Shown: positions 8,629 to 16,945 of the stretch, piece after piece
Layout: each line of letters starts with the position of its first letter
Position numbering within the stretch: the first letter of the stretch is position 1
Assembly: GCA_963814955.1 (NCBI GenBank)
Contig: CAWFEX010000015.1
Coordinates: 310,001 to 374,000 of the forward strand
Direction: 5' to 3'
DNA: 64,000 bases
Source: DATCJA01 sp963814955
GTDB taxonomy: Bacteria; Acidobacteriota; Vicinamibacteria; Vicinamibacterales; UBA2999
The notes under the pieces: generated by a model
The model's database searches: none
What the model was told of the DNA's origin: nothing
What the model saw: the letters and a program-made list of their open reading frames with translations, nothing else
Position numbers and translations under genes: made by a program

Positions 8629-10161
8629 TTAACTCTTCCACTCTCGCTGGCGCAGTACGTACTTCTGGATCTTTCCCGTCGACGTTTTGGGCAACGCACA
8701 GAATTCAACCGACTTGGGAACCTTGAAGCGCGCGATGCGCGCCCGGCAATGCTCGATGATCTCGGCTTCAGACGCGGTCGCGGACGACTTGAGCGTGACA
8801 AAAGCTTTCGGGACCTCACCCCATACGTCGTGCGGCACGGCGATGACTGCGCATTCGAGAACGCTCGGATGCGTGGCAAGCGCCTGCTCCACCTCGATCG
8901 TGCTGATGTTCTCGCCCCCGGAAATGATGATGTCCTTCTTCCGGTCGCGGAGCTCGATGGAAAGATCGGCGTGCCGGACGGCGATGTCACCGCTGTGGAA
9001 CCATCCTCCTGCAAAGGCGTGATCGGTTGCTTCGCGGTCCGCGTAGTAGCCGCTCATCACCACGTTCCCACGCATGACCACCTCGCCCATCGTTTGCCCG
9101 TCGGTCGGCACGTCGCACATGTGCTCGTCGACGACACGGACCTCGCCCGCACAGACATTCGCGAAACCCTGGCGGGCCTTGAAGCGGGCCCGCTCGTCAT
9201 CTGGGCATTCAGCGAGCGCGGGCGCACCGACGTTGATTGTGAACGGTCCATAGGTTTCGGTCAGCCCGTAGACATGATCGAGGGTGAAATTCAACTCGAC
9301 CATCTTCGCAATCACAGCCGGTGACGGTGGCGCCCCCGCTGTGAACAACCGCACCGGACGCTGCAGGCGATGCGCGGAGGCATCGTTCATCAGCATGATC
9401 AACACCGTGGGCGCAGCGCAGAAGTGCGTGATGCCCTCGTCGAACAGGCGCCACACGGCTGGAGGGTCAATCCGAGGAAGGCATACGCTTCGCGCGCCAA
9501 CGGCCGCCACAGCCCAGGAGAAGGTCCAGCCATTGCAATGGAACATCGGCAGCGTCCACAGGTACGAGCTCTCCTCGGTCAGCCTGTGGTCGATTGCCAT
9601 TGCCAGCGCGTTGAGATAAGCGCCGCGATAGTGATACATCACGCCCTTCGGCCGGCCAGTTGTCCCTGACGTGTAGTTGATCGTCACTGTGTCGGACTCA
9701 TCCGACAGCCACGATTCAACCTCCCGGTCCGAGCCGGCAGCGAGAAATGTCTCGAAGTCGCCGTGTGTATTGAGACGGCGAACCCCCGGTGGCACCTTGT
9801 CCAGCAGCTTCTCGAGCTCGGGTGTGTAGCAGACGACGTCCGAGCCGGAGTGCTCGACGATGTAGGCAATCTCGTCGGCGGACAGTCGGGTGTTGATGGC
9901 AACGAGGACCCCTCCGGCCTGCGCAACGCCGAAGTGTGCAAGCAGGAGCGGCTCCGAATTAAGGGCCAGAAAGGCTATGCGATCGCCCTTTCGAAGCCCC
10001 GCATCGCGCAGGGCCGACGCCAGACGCCGGGATCGTGCCCGAAACTCCCGCCATGTATAGCTGACGTCACCGTCGACCACAGCGACACGATCCGCGTACA
10101 CGGTTCCCGATCGCTCGAGAAAGCTGACCGGGTTGAGCTCATGCCGGCAGACCGACGCCAT
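8629..10161 (-). CDS. Fatty-acid/aryl CoA ligase (AMP-forming acyl-CoA synthetase)
   Basis: About 510 residues with the full ANL-superfamily motif set: the AMP-binding loop YTSGTTGRPKGV, YGLTETYG, the GWFHSGDIAV hinge region and the catalytic lysine region PKTSTGKIQKY near the C-terminus. The enzyme activates a carboxylic acid to its CoA thioester through an adenylate. ATG 10161 has AAGGA just upstream; ATG 10173 is an alternative adding four residues. It lies in the middle of the nine-gene operon, so a carboxylic intermediate is probably produced there. The acid cannot be named from the sequence. Confidence 0.9.
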   Translation of the reverse strand: MASVCRHELNPVSFLERSGTVYADRVAVVDGDVSYTWREFRARSRRLASALRDAGLRKGDRIAFLALNSEPLLLAHFGVAQAGGVLVAINTRLSADEIAYIVEHSGSDVVCYTPELEKLLDKVPPGVRRLNTHGDFETFLAAGSDREVESWLSDESDTVTINYTSGTTGRPKGVMYHYRGAYLNALAMAIDHRLTEESSYLWTLPMFHCNGWTFSWAVAAVGARSVCLPRIDPPAVWRLFDEGITHFCAAPTVLIMLMNDASAHRLQRPVRLFTAGAPPSPAVIAKMVELNFTLDHVYGLTETYGPFTINVGAPALAECPDDERARFKARQGFANVCAGEVRVVDEHMCDVPTDGQTMGEVVMRGNVVMSGYYADREATDHAFAGGWFHSGDIAVRHADLSIELRDRKKDIIISGGENISTIEVEQALATHPSVLECAVIAVPHDVWGEVPKAFVTLKSSATASEAEIIEHCRARIARFKVPKSVEFCALPKTSTGKIQKYVLRQREWKS

Positions 10162-10182
10162 TGGTTCCTTCACGATAAATCA

Positions 10183-10641
10183 TCACCTCGTGGCCACCCT
10201 CGTGCTCTGCGTCGACACGCACTGCCAGCGACCATCCCGCACCACCCAGACGTCGGTATAGCGCAACAGCAATTCGCTCTTCTGGCCCTGTCTCACGCCA
10301 ACGATGCGCAAGGTAAACCAGACGACCGCCGTGTCGCGATAGACCTTGACGATGAAATCCTCCTGAGTGGCTGATTCCACCTGCTGATTGAATTCAGCCG
10401 CCAGTGCGAGCTCCTTTGCCTTGTCACCCTGACTCCCGTCGTCGTATGTCGCGATGAATTCGTCCGCCAGCAGCTTTTCGATGAACGCGACGTCCTTCCG
10501 ATAGAAGGCATCGTTCCAGCCGCGTTCGAGCGCGATGAGAACGTCCTGGTCGGATTCGACCGGTCCCCTCTGCGAGGCGCCGACGCTGACACCGCAGCAG
10601 GCGACGGTCAGGGCCCAACAGAGCCAATAACGCAATCTCAT
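10183..10641 (-). CDS. Secreted NTF2-fold (DUF4440-type) protein
   Basis: A 152-residue protein with a signal peptide (MRLRYWLCWALTVACCGVSVGA). A single NTF2-like domain is seen: ALERGWNDAFYRKDVAFIEKLLADEFIATYDDG, then VVWFTLRIVG and LRYTDVWVVRDGRWQCVSTQSTRV, the last strand being typical of DUF4440. The family includes lyases, isomerases and many proteins without known activity. The stop codon is followed within about 10 to 20 bases by the acyl-CoA synthetase start. A second NTF2-fold gene lies immediately upstream. Confidence 0.82.
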   Translation of the reverse strand: MRLRYWLCWALTVACCGVSVGASQRGPVESDQDVLIALERGWNDAFYRKDVAFIEKLLADEFIATYDDGSQGDKAKELALAAEFNQQVESATQEDFIVKVYRDTAVVWFTLRIVGVRQGQKSELLLRYTDVWVVRDGRWQCVSTQSTRVATR

Positions 10642-10683
10642 CGCAGCGTCCTTTCGTGCGTGATGCAGCCGTCGCCCCAGGCC

Positions 10684-11112
10684 CTACGCCGATAGATCGG
10701 GCTCGTCGTCTTCGCGTTCGTCAAGATTCACGATTACACGCCCAATCTTCCACGAACCGTCGAGCGCGCGGGAATACAGAAAGAAATACTTTCCGGTCTC
10801 CACACTCGCGCTGCCTCCGGATTTTGGCGACACGGTAAAGCAGAAAGTACCGCGATCGAAGCCAACGTCGCCAATGACTCGCACTTCGGCGCTCGTATAG
10901 GCAATTCGACGGTTGAAATGCTCCAAAACGTCGGTGAGAACGCTGCACACGAACGCGGTGCACGCCGTCTTCCCTTCCTGAACGGGATGACTTGGAACCA
11001 TGATCACAGCATCGTCGGCCAGCATCCCGGCAATGTCGCCGAAGGTTCCGCTGTTCTCCGCGGACTCTATGCGTCGCAGGATGGCCTCGATCTGTCGAAC
11101 ATCTGTCTCCAT
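10684..11112 (-). CDS. NTF2-fold protein (SgcJ/EcaC-like)
   Basis: About 142 residues, starting METDVRQIEAILRRIESAENSGTF at ATG 11112, which lies 4 bases after the deaminase stop with a GGA overlap. The pattern IAGMLADDAVIMVPSHP, then SAEVRVIGDVGFDRGTFCFTV and KYFFLYSRALDGSWKIGRVIVN, is the NTF2-like fold of the SgcJ/EcaC or DUF4440 group. There is no signal peptide, unlike its downstream neighbour. Enzymatic role unknown. Confidence 0.82.
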   Translation of the reverse strand: METDVRQIEAILRRIESAENSGTFGDIAGMLADDAVIMVPSHPVQEGKTACTAFVCSVLTDVLEHFNRRIAYTSAEVRVIGDVGFDRGTFCFTVSPKSGGSASVETGKYFFLYSRALDGSWKIGRVIVNLDEREDDEPDLSA

Positions 11113-11116
11113 GTCC

Positions 11117-11581
11117 CTACGCGGTCGCAACCGGCCAGAAGCCTAAGTGAACGGCACGTGCTTCGTCCAGAAGCAGCGGGCCTGTGACGTCGATCTGCTC
11201 GGACGTCCGCGACAAAAGTTCCCGGCACGGAACGCGGAAATTTCTTCCCGCAAGTGTTGCCAGTTCATCGGACGGCAATCCGTACACGAGCGAACGGATG
11301 CCCGCCCAGTACATCGCACCGACACACATCGCGCAGGGCTCGCAGCTGGCGTAAAGCACACTCTTGCCGAGCGCCTGCCGTGTGAGCGTTCGTACGGCCT
11401 CTCCCACAAGGTTCGTCTCGGCATGACAGAGCGGGCTGTTGGACGTGACAACGGTGTTGCGCGCCTCGACGACGATACGCCCATCAAGGACCAGAACGGC
11501 CCCGAAAGGGTGATCGCCGGCAGCCCGTGCCTGTCGCGCAAGCTCAATCGCCCGTGACAGGAAAGCCTCGTGGTCGGACAT
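11117..11581 (-). CDS. Nucleoside/guanine-type deaminase (cytidine deaminase superfamily)
   Basis: A 154-residue protein with the zinc motifs CHAETNLV (HAE) and SCEPCAMCVGAMYW (PCxxC). HPFGAVLVLDGRIV is also typical of the CDA superfamily. The C-terminal stretch ending EARAVHLGFWP is closer to guanine or creatinine-type deaminases than to the tRNA adenosine deaminase TadA, but this is not decisive. Its start is 3 bases from the stop of the sulfite-oxidase-like gene. With preA and an NCS1 permease about 9 kb away, purine or pyrimidine salvage is possible. Confidence 0.85.
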   Translation of the reverse strand: MSDHEAFLSRAIELARQARAAGDHPFGAVLVLDGRIVVEARNTVVTSNSPLCHAETNLVGEAVRTLTRQALGKSVLYASCEPCAMCVGAMYWAGIRSLVYGLPSDELATLAGRNFRVPCRELLSRTSEQIDVTGPLLLDEARAVHLGFWPVATA

Positions 11582-11584
11582 GCG

Positions 11585-12982
11585 TCAAACAACTCGAATG
11601 GACACTTCTTGAATCGAGTTATTGCCATAGCCGAGGCGATTCCATTCGGCGCGCTCGGGTTGCGTGCGTCCGGCAAGATCGGTGGCTCGGGCGCGTACGG
11701 TCAGCGTCCGTGGGCCCGCTACGCGTGTGACAACCTCCCACCATTGCCAGCTGAAACGTTTGCGTTCGCTGACGAGACGAGCTTCCTGCCATGTTCCGCC
11801 ATCGATGCACACCTCGACTCGCGCAATCGGCGCCGCGCCGGACCACGCGACGCCGCGGATGACGAGGTCGCCGGCACGTACTTCCTGATCGCTGATCGGT
11901 TCGGTGATCAACGCACGCACGCGCTGCAAGGTGACCGGCTCGCGGCTGACAGAACCATCCTGCTCGCGCTCGAACTGGTACTTGTCCGTCTGGTAGTGCC
12001 CAGTAAAGCGTCCGGCGATGAGGTCGATCTCGGTCAGCCATTTGAGCGACGCGACGGCATACCAACCGGGCACAATGAGCCGCATCGGGTAGCCATGCTG
12101 AACAGGGAGCGGCTCCCCGTTCATCGCGTAGGTGAGCAGTACCTCTCCGTCGCGGCCCTGATCGAGTGCCAGGCTGCGCTCGAAGCGAATCGGCGCGGCC
12201 TGACCATCCAAGGTTCCACCATCCGCGCCCCGGAACACTACTTCAGTCGCACCAGCTCGCACTCCGGCCCTATCGAGCACCTCTACGAGCGGCACACCGG
12301 TCCACTCCGCCGTGCTGACCGCGCCCAGATTCCACTTCTCCCCGTCTGGAGGCGGCGTGAACCCGGTCCGGCCATTGCCGGCGCACTCGAGCGTGACGAC
12401 AAGCGTCCGCGACGGCATCTGGCGAAGGTCGGCCAGACTGAGGCTCAACGGCCGGTCTACCAGGCCGCCAACGTTCAGTCGGAACGCGGCGGGATCGAGA
12501 CTCGGAATCTGGAAATGATTGCGGACATAGAAATGCGCGTTCGGCATGACCACGCTCCCGACGAGCGCGGGAACTGATGTCTCGCAGTTGAGCGGATGCG
12601 CGCGATGGACGACAAGCCCGGCATCGATTGCCTGTTGGCAGGCGAGTTCAGCATCCACGGCTGGCCCCGAATCACTCACGGGGAGCGCGGCCCCGCAGCC
12701 GCCGCTCGCGACGACGCGGGCGCATGTGGACGCCGGATAAATATCGAGGCTGCCCGCCATTTCGAATGGCCTCATGAACTCGCGCAAACCGCTCTCGTCG
12801 TCTGCCTCGGCGATGACATACAGCGTGTGCTCGCCCTGGACGACGGCCTCGCCCTGGATTTGCACTCCGTGGCGCCGAACGTTCGGTCGGCTGAGATGAT
12901 TGAGAAGCATCGCACCCAGGTCGGGATCCTGAGCCGGGCAGCGCTCGGCCTTGTGCTGATGCCTCACCACGAAAAGTGCCAT
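11585..12982 (-). CDS. Sulfite-oxidase-like molybdopterin oxidoreductase with an extra N-terminal domain
   Basis: A 465-residue protein, first gene of a nine-gene operon, with GGAGG ahead of ATG 12982. Residues about 150-310 form the SUOX molybdopterin domain: the molybdenum cysteine is C200 in TLECAGNGRTGF, followed by KWNLGAVSTAEWTGVPL and VQHGYPMRLIVPGWYAVASLKWL. Residues about 360-465 form the Mo-co dimerisation domain. Residues 1-97 are an extra domain (ALFVVRHQH...FEMAGSLDIYPASTCARVV) resembling small ferredoxin-like DUF3303-type domains. No TAT signal is seen, so it is probably cytoplasmic. Likely a sulfite or S/N-oxide oxidoreductase; the acceptor is unknown. Confidence 0.85.
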   Translation of the reverse strand: MALFVVRHQHKAERCPAQDPDLGAMLLNHLSRPNVRRHGVQIQGEAVVQGEHTLYVIAEADDESGLREFMRPFEMAGSLDIYPASTCARVVASGGCGAALPVSDSGPAVDAELACQQAIDAGLVVHRAHPLNCETSVPALVGSVVMPNAHFYVRNHFQIPSLDPAAFRLNVGGLVDRPLSLSLADLRQMPSRTLVVTLECAGNGRTGFTPPPDGEKWNLGAVSTAEWTGVPLVEVLDRAGVRAGATEVVFRGADGGTLDGQAAPIRFERSLALDQGRDGEVLLTYAMNGEPLPVQHGYPMRLIVPGWYAVASLKWLTEIDLIAGRFTGHYQTDKYQFEREQDGSVSREPVTLQRVRALITEPISDQEVRAGDLVIRGVAWSGAAPIARVEVCIDGGTWQEARLVSERKRFSWQWWEVVTRVAGPRTLTVRARATDLAGRTQPERAEWNRLGYGNNSIQEVSIRVV

Positions 12983-13042
12983 GTGTCCCTCCGGTGGCTG
13001 TGAGCTACGAACTAGCGATGTTAGATGAGACCAATCCGCTTG

Positions 13043-13598
13043 TCATATCCTGCCGCGTTCTTCCGCCGCCCCGGCCAGCCGAATCTGCGGCACTTCCAAG
13101 ATCCTTACTGCTTCGGCTGGCGGCGACTCGATTGCGCGCACGAGCGCCGCGATCATGGTTGAACGCGTAACGAGGCCGAGCCGGTTCGCTCCCTCACGAG
13201 CGCCTCACCCTCTTTCCGAGCCGCAATGTACGCTCGCATCACAGGAGCCGGATGCGCCACGCTGACGTAGACCAAATGTTGTACCGCGGCACGACTGGCT
13301 GCCGCCACGGCTGCCTTGATCGAAACGAGGTCAACGCGCTCGAACTCCGCTGCTTTGGCTGGATTCGGGTGCGGTGTCCCGACCAGATGCACGAACGTCG
13401 CGTTCCGCGGAATCGCAGCCGCGAAACTCCTCTCGTCGAGGGCGTTGCCAATCACCGTGTGCGCGCCGGATGGAAGTCGCTGCAGCGATTGGGGTCGCGC
13501 GAGCGCGTACACACGAAGCCTCGTTCCAGCAGAGCCGTAATGAGGGGCTGGCCGAGGTAGCCGGTGCCGCCGGTAATGAACACGGGATTCGCGGACAA
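13043..13598 (-). pseudogene. NAD(P)-binding epimerase/NmrA-like gene, disrupted
   Basis: Three frames together spell one short-chain epimerase-type protein. The first piece, beginning near a TTG at 13598, gives NPVFITGGTGYLGQPLITALLERGF with the TGGTGYLG dinucleotide motif. After a one-base slip near 13515 the frame continues VYALARP...VIGNALDERSF...VHLVGTPHP...LVYVSVAHP...YIAARKEGEALVRE. Near 13190 the protein jumps to a third frame, ANRLGLVTRSTMIAALVRAIESPP, ending at TGA 13043-13045. In intact relatives about 45-50 residues lie between these last two pieces, so there is also a deletion. The gene is not functional as written. Confidence 0.78.
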
Positions 13599-13647
13599 AT
13601 CACTCTTCGACGACTGCGTCCGCCTCAATTCCGCTTGTCCGTGGCGT

Positions 13648-15003
13648 CTAACGGCTGTTTGCGCTCGCCGTCGACCTGACCGGGTCGAAGAGCGAGAGGT
13701 CAATCGCCGCCGCCATGGCTCGATAGCCAGCGTCATTCGGATGCAGGTGGTCGCAGGAATCAAACTCGGCACGGAGCCTTTTGGGGTCGTTGGGATCACG
13801 CGTTGCCTGATCGAAATCGACGACCGCATCATAAGCGCCACTGGTTCGAATCCACTGGTTGACGGCCTGTCGCTTCGCTTCGCCCACATCGGTGTAGTAG
13901 GCGGCGCCCCAGAACGGCGTCAGTGTCGCCCCGATGATCTTGAGCCCCTTCGACCGCCCGCGTTCGATTAACTGCTTGTGGCCGGCAATGATGTCCTCGG
14001 CCGTGGGCGTCGCGTTCTGTCGCGCATTGCCGATGTCGTTGATACCTTCCAGAACGAGCACGTGTGTGACGCCGCTCTGGGTCAGAACATCGGCGTCGAA
14101 GCGCGCGAGAGCATTGATGCCGGCCGTGAACACACCCTCGCTCAGCACGCGATTGCCCGCGATGCCCGAATTGAGGACACCCATTCGGCGCGGCGAAGGT
14201 TGCGCCAGCATCCGTGCGACGAGCAGGTCGGGCCAGCGATTGTTCGAATCAGGAGTCGATCGCGTGCCGTCCGTGATGGAGTCGCCGAATGCCACCAGAA
14301 CCTGCGTCGCTTCCGGTGCGAGAACCTCGACACGCGACAAAAAGAACCAGCTTTGTATGGTACCGACGGTCGGCAGCGTCGCCTTCCCAACATGGTTGCC
14401 GGTCTCTGAAATGTAGTTCGTCTGAAACGACGCATTGTGCATCGTCGTCGGAGACGCCGTATCCGTGGTACCAGGCAGGTACACGTCCACGGCCAAATCA
14501 GACATCGCAGCAACATTCAGATCAACCGAATCGCTGTACGCCACCGCCCTCGGCGGGATCGCTATCGTCGGTCGGCCACTGAAAGCCAACAGCCGAATCG
14601 ATGCGGACTGGATGGCGCTGTCCCTTTCGCGCAGAGCAATCGAGGCCGCACCGATGACCAGCGGCGCCGCACCGTGAGCATTGCTCAGAACGACTCGCAC
14701 CCGCGAGCCACCAGTGCTCGTGCGAACGATTTGCCGAAGCGTCTGGTTCGTGAAGTGTGCGAAGGGCAACGGCGCAAATGTCTGTCCCGGTGGCGGCGCA
14801 ACGACGGGGGCCGGCGCGGCCGGGCACTGGTTTGCCATGAAGGGCGGAAGCGCGGGCGCCGCTGGTGGCGGTGTTTGAGGACGGCCGACCGCTGCAGTTG
14901 TCCACGTCCCGACCCATTTCTGGCCACCGCTCTGGGCAGCTGGCGATGGACTCCACAGCGCAACCAGGAGGACCAGGATTCCGAGTGCGGCCCGACATTT
15001 CAT
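13648..15003 (-). CDS. Secreted SGNH/GDSL hydrolase
   Basis: About 451 residues starting MKCRAALGILVLLVALWSPSPAA, a signal peptide. An N-terminal proline-rich beta domain (about 30-230) precedes the SGNH domain. The latter has block I FGDSITDG, block II G in LNSGIAGNRV, block III GINDIGNAR and block V DHLHPNDAGY with catalytic Asp and His. These are serine esterases that act on acylated sugars, lipids or small esters. The gene follows a two-helix membrane protein gene by 17 bases. Confidence 0.88.
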   Translation of the reverse strand: MKCRAALGILVLLVALWSPSPAAQSGGQKWVGTWTTAAVGRPQTPPPAAPALPPFMANQCPAAPAPVVAPPPGQTFAPLPFAHFTNQTLRQIVRTSTGGSRVRVVLSNAHGAAPLVIGAASIALRERDSAIQSASIRLLAFSGRPTIAIPPRAVAYSDSVDLNVAAMSDLAVDVYLPGTTDTASPTTMHNASFQTNYISETGNHVGKATLPTVGTIQSWFFLSRVEVLAPEATQVLVAFGDSITDGTRSTPDSNNRWPDLLVARMLAQPSPRRMGVLNSGIAGNRVLSEGVFTAGINALARFDADVLTQSGVTHVLVLEGINDIGNARQNATPTAEDIIAGHKQLIERGRSKGLKIIGATLTPFWGAAYYTDVGEAKRQAVNQWIRTSGAYDAVVDFDQATRDPNDPKRLRAEFDSCDHLHPNDAGYRAMAAAIDLSLFDPVRSTASANSR

Positions 15004-15020
15004 ATGTTCCGCCTTTCGAT

Positions 15021-15569
15021 TCAGCGTTGCGGTGCGGCAGCGTTCGTCGCGTCGATCTCCGCGATCAATCGCGTGATCAATCCGCGCAGCGGCCGCTTGT
15101 GCAGCCAGATCAGAAGCCAGGGCCAGACGAATCCCCAGAACAGGACCATGAGCCACGCGATGCGCAGGTTCTGCTCAATCGAGAGTCCTGGAATCATCGA
15201 TGACAGATGTTCCGCGATGTAACTCCGAACGTCGACAGCGAGAAGCAGGATGAGGCCGACAAGTCCGAGGGCGGCACTCAGGCCAAGCACGAACTGAGCC
15301 CAGCGCCAGTACTCGACGTGGTAGCTGATGATGTTCGGGTGCACATGCCGAAGCTTCACCGTGTTCAATCCGACGTTGATTGCGGTCCACCAGTCGTGGG
15401 CGCGGATCTCAATGCGATCGGGCCCTGCGTCGCTTATCACGTAGTTGCTGCGAAAATGAGGCTTGCCGCTGAGCAGACCTGCGGCCACGCGCTGCCGACA
15501 TGCTGCCAGGAATCGGTCAGCTGGCGACTGAATCGATACCGATCCTTCGATTGCGGGCACCACGCTCAT
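15021..15569 (-). CDS. Hypothetical protein with C-terminal membrane helices
   Basis: A 182-residue protein I do not recognise. Residues 1-90 are soluble (IRAHDWWTAINVGLNTVKLRHVHPNIISYH), followed by two hydrophobic segments at about 90-112 and 137-160 (WLMVLFWGFVWPWLLIWL) and a basic tail. The protein would be anchored in the inner membrane. It begins 152 bases after the SDR stop and is followed within 17 bases by the SGNH hydrolase, suggesting co-transcription with it. Confidence 0.65.
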   Translation of the reverse strand: MSVVPAIEGSVSIQSPADRFLAACRQRVAAGLLSGKPHFRSNYVISDAGPDRIEIRAHDWWTAINVGLNTVKLRHVHPNIISYHVEYWRWAQFVLGLSAALGLVGLILLLAVDVRSYIAEHLSSMIPGLSIEQNLRIAWLMVLFWGFVWPWLLIWLHKRPLRGLITRLIAEIDATNAAAPQR

Positions 15570-15721
15570 GTCGTCACACAGCGCGACCTATTCTCCGTCA
15601 ATCCGTGGGACCAATCTGTTCAAATCGTTCTGGCGGCACACGGCCTCCAACATCGGCAACAAAGAATCGCTGATGACCATGCGACATTCCATTGCCGACA
15701 TGCGCAAGGATAACAGGTGAG

Positions 15722-16585
15722 CTACGTTGCGGAGGGGATGCGAAAAGGAGGAGGCTGCGTTCCGTTGATATCCGTGAAGCCGTACTCTCGCGCGAGGGTC
15801 CCTACCTCGAGCAGCTGACCCGATTTTTCGATCACGCGTGCGTCCGACGCCAGCGCCACGATCGCGCGGCCAAGATACGAGGCCGTCTCCTTCGGTCCAC
15901 CAGGGCCGTCGATGGCATCGATGGCGCCGCCGCGGCGGAACGCCTCTACCACCCGCTCGGTTCTCATGAAGCCGGGCGCCACTGCGAGCGCCGCAATGCC
16001 GTGCTCGCGCAGTTCCTGCGCCATCGCCCATGCCATTCGGGCGACCGCGTTCTTCGCCAGGTCGTAGAAGAGGTTCCGCAGATACGGAAGCGCGCCAAGG
16101 TTTGCTGTCGTGCTCACGAGGAGGCCGCGCCGCTGGGGCAGCATCAGCGGCACCGCCAGCCGGCTGGCCGTCAGGTGCGCGCGGACGCCGGCGGTGAACA
16201 TGCCGTCCCACTGATGGAGCGATTGTTCCCAGAAGGGCACGAGCGGAAGCGGACGGCACTCGCGATGCTCGTAACCGCCCCAGACGTTGTTGACGAGCAC
16301 GTCGAGCCGCCCGTATTCGTCACCGATGCGGCTGAAGAGCGATTCGACATCCGCGTCAATTGTGTGGTCGCAGCGGACGGCAATGCCGCGGCCGCCGCGT
16401 CGTGTCACTTCGCTGGCAGTATCGTCGATCGTGCCTGGCACGTTGTCGGTGGTCGGTTCGCCGTTGACGCTCCGACCAGTCACATAAACAGTGGCCCCAC
16501 CACCGCCCAGCTCGAGGGCGATGCCTCGCCCCGCACCACGGCTTGCGCCGGTCACGAGCGCGACGACGTTTGTCATGTGTGTCAT
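15722..16585 (-). CDS. SDR family oxidoreductase
   Basis: About 287 residues, a classical short-chain dehydrogenase. The cofactor motif is TGASRGAGRGIA, the NAG-like motif is VNNVWGG, and the catalytic pair YxxxK is in FYDLAKNAVARM. The start at ATG 16585 gives MTHMTNVVALVTG; the ATG at 16576 is an alternative. It ends a minus-strand run of five genes (VOC, methyltransferase, PEP mutase-like, small hypothetical, SDR), and its start lies 28 bases after the small hypothetical gene. Substrate unknown. Confidence 0.87.
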   Translation of the reverse strand: MTHMTNVVALVTGASRGAGRGIALELGGGGATVYVTGRSVNGEPTTDNVPGTIDDTASEVTRRGGRGIAVRCDHTIDADVESLFSRIGDEYGRLDVLVNNVWGGYEHRECRPLPLVPFWEQSLHQWDGMFTAGVRAHLTASRLAVPLMLPQRRGLLVSTTANLGALPYLRNLFYDLAKNAVARMAWAMAQELREHGIAALAVAPGFMRTERVVEAFRRGGAIDAIDGPGGPKETASYLGRAIVALASDARVIEKSGQLLEVGTLAREYGFTDINGTQPPPFRIPSAT

Positions 16586-16613
16586 CGATTCCGGGCCGCG
16601 CGTTTCGACGTTG

Positions 16614-16937
16614 TCACGCAAAGAACTCGGAGATTTCGTCGCCGTACGCGTCGCGCTTCTCGCCACTTGGCAGCGCGTAAAACCCCTCGGTCGTCCCCTT
16701 CGTGCCGATGCCGAAGAAAATCGGTCTATCCGACCGTACGAGGAGCAGCAGCGTGCCGTCGGGCTGGCGCTCGCGGAACACGGTGAACGTCACCAGCTTC
16801 CCGCGAATCGTCGCGTGGTCGGTGTCCGCCTCAGCGAGCAACGCGAGGTCCTCATACGCTTGTGCGCGCAGCGAAGCGACACGGCCTTTGAGCTCCGCGA
16901 TAATCGCAGCGTCCAGGTTGGACCGGGCGCGTGACAT
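16614..16937 (-). CDS. Small hypothetical protein
   Basis: A 107-residue cytoplasmic protein beginning MSRARSNLDAAIIAELKGRVASLR. It starts 8 bases after the stop of the PEP mutase-like gene, which supports expression. A short helical N-terminus is followed by a beta-rich half (KLVTFTVFRERQPDGTLLLLVRSDRPIFFGIGTKGTTEGF) and an acidic end. I do not recognise a family. Tight spacing on both sides suggests it belongs to the same operon. Confidence 0.65.
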   Translation of the reverse strand: MSRARSNLDAAIIAELKGRVASLRAQAYEDLALLAEADTDHATIRGKLVTFTVFRERQPDGTLLLLVRSDRPIFFGIGTKGTTEGFYALPSGEKRDAYGDEISEFFA

Positions 16938-16945
16938 CCTGCTCG

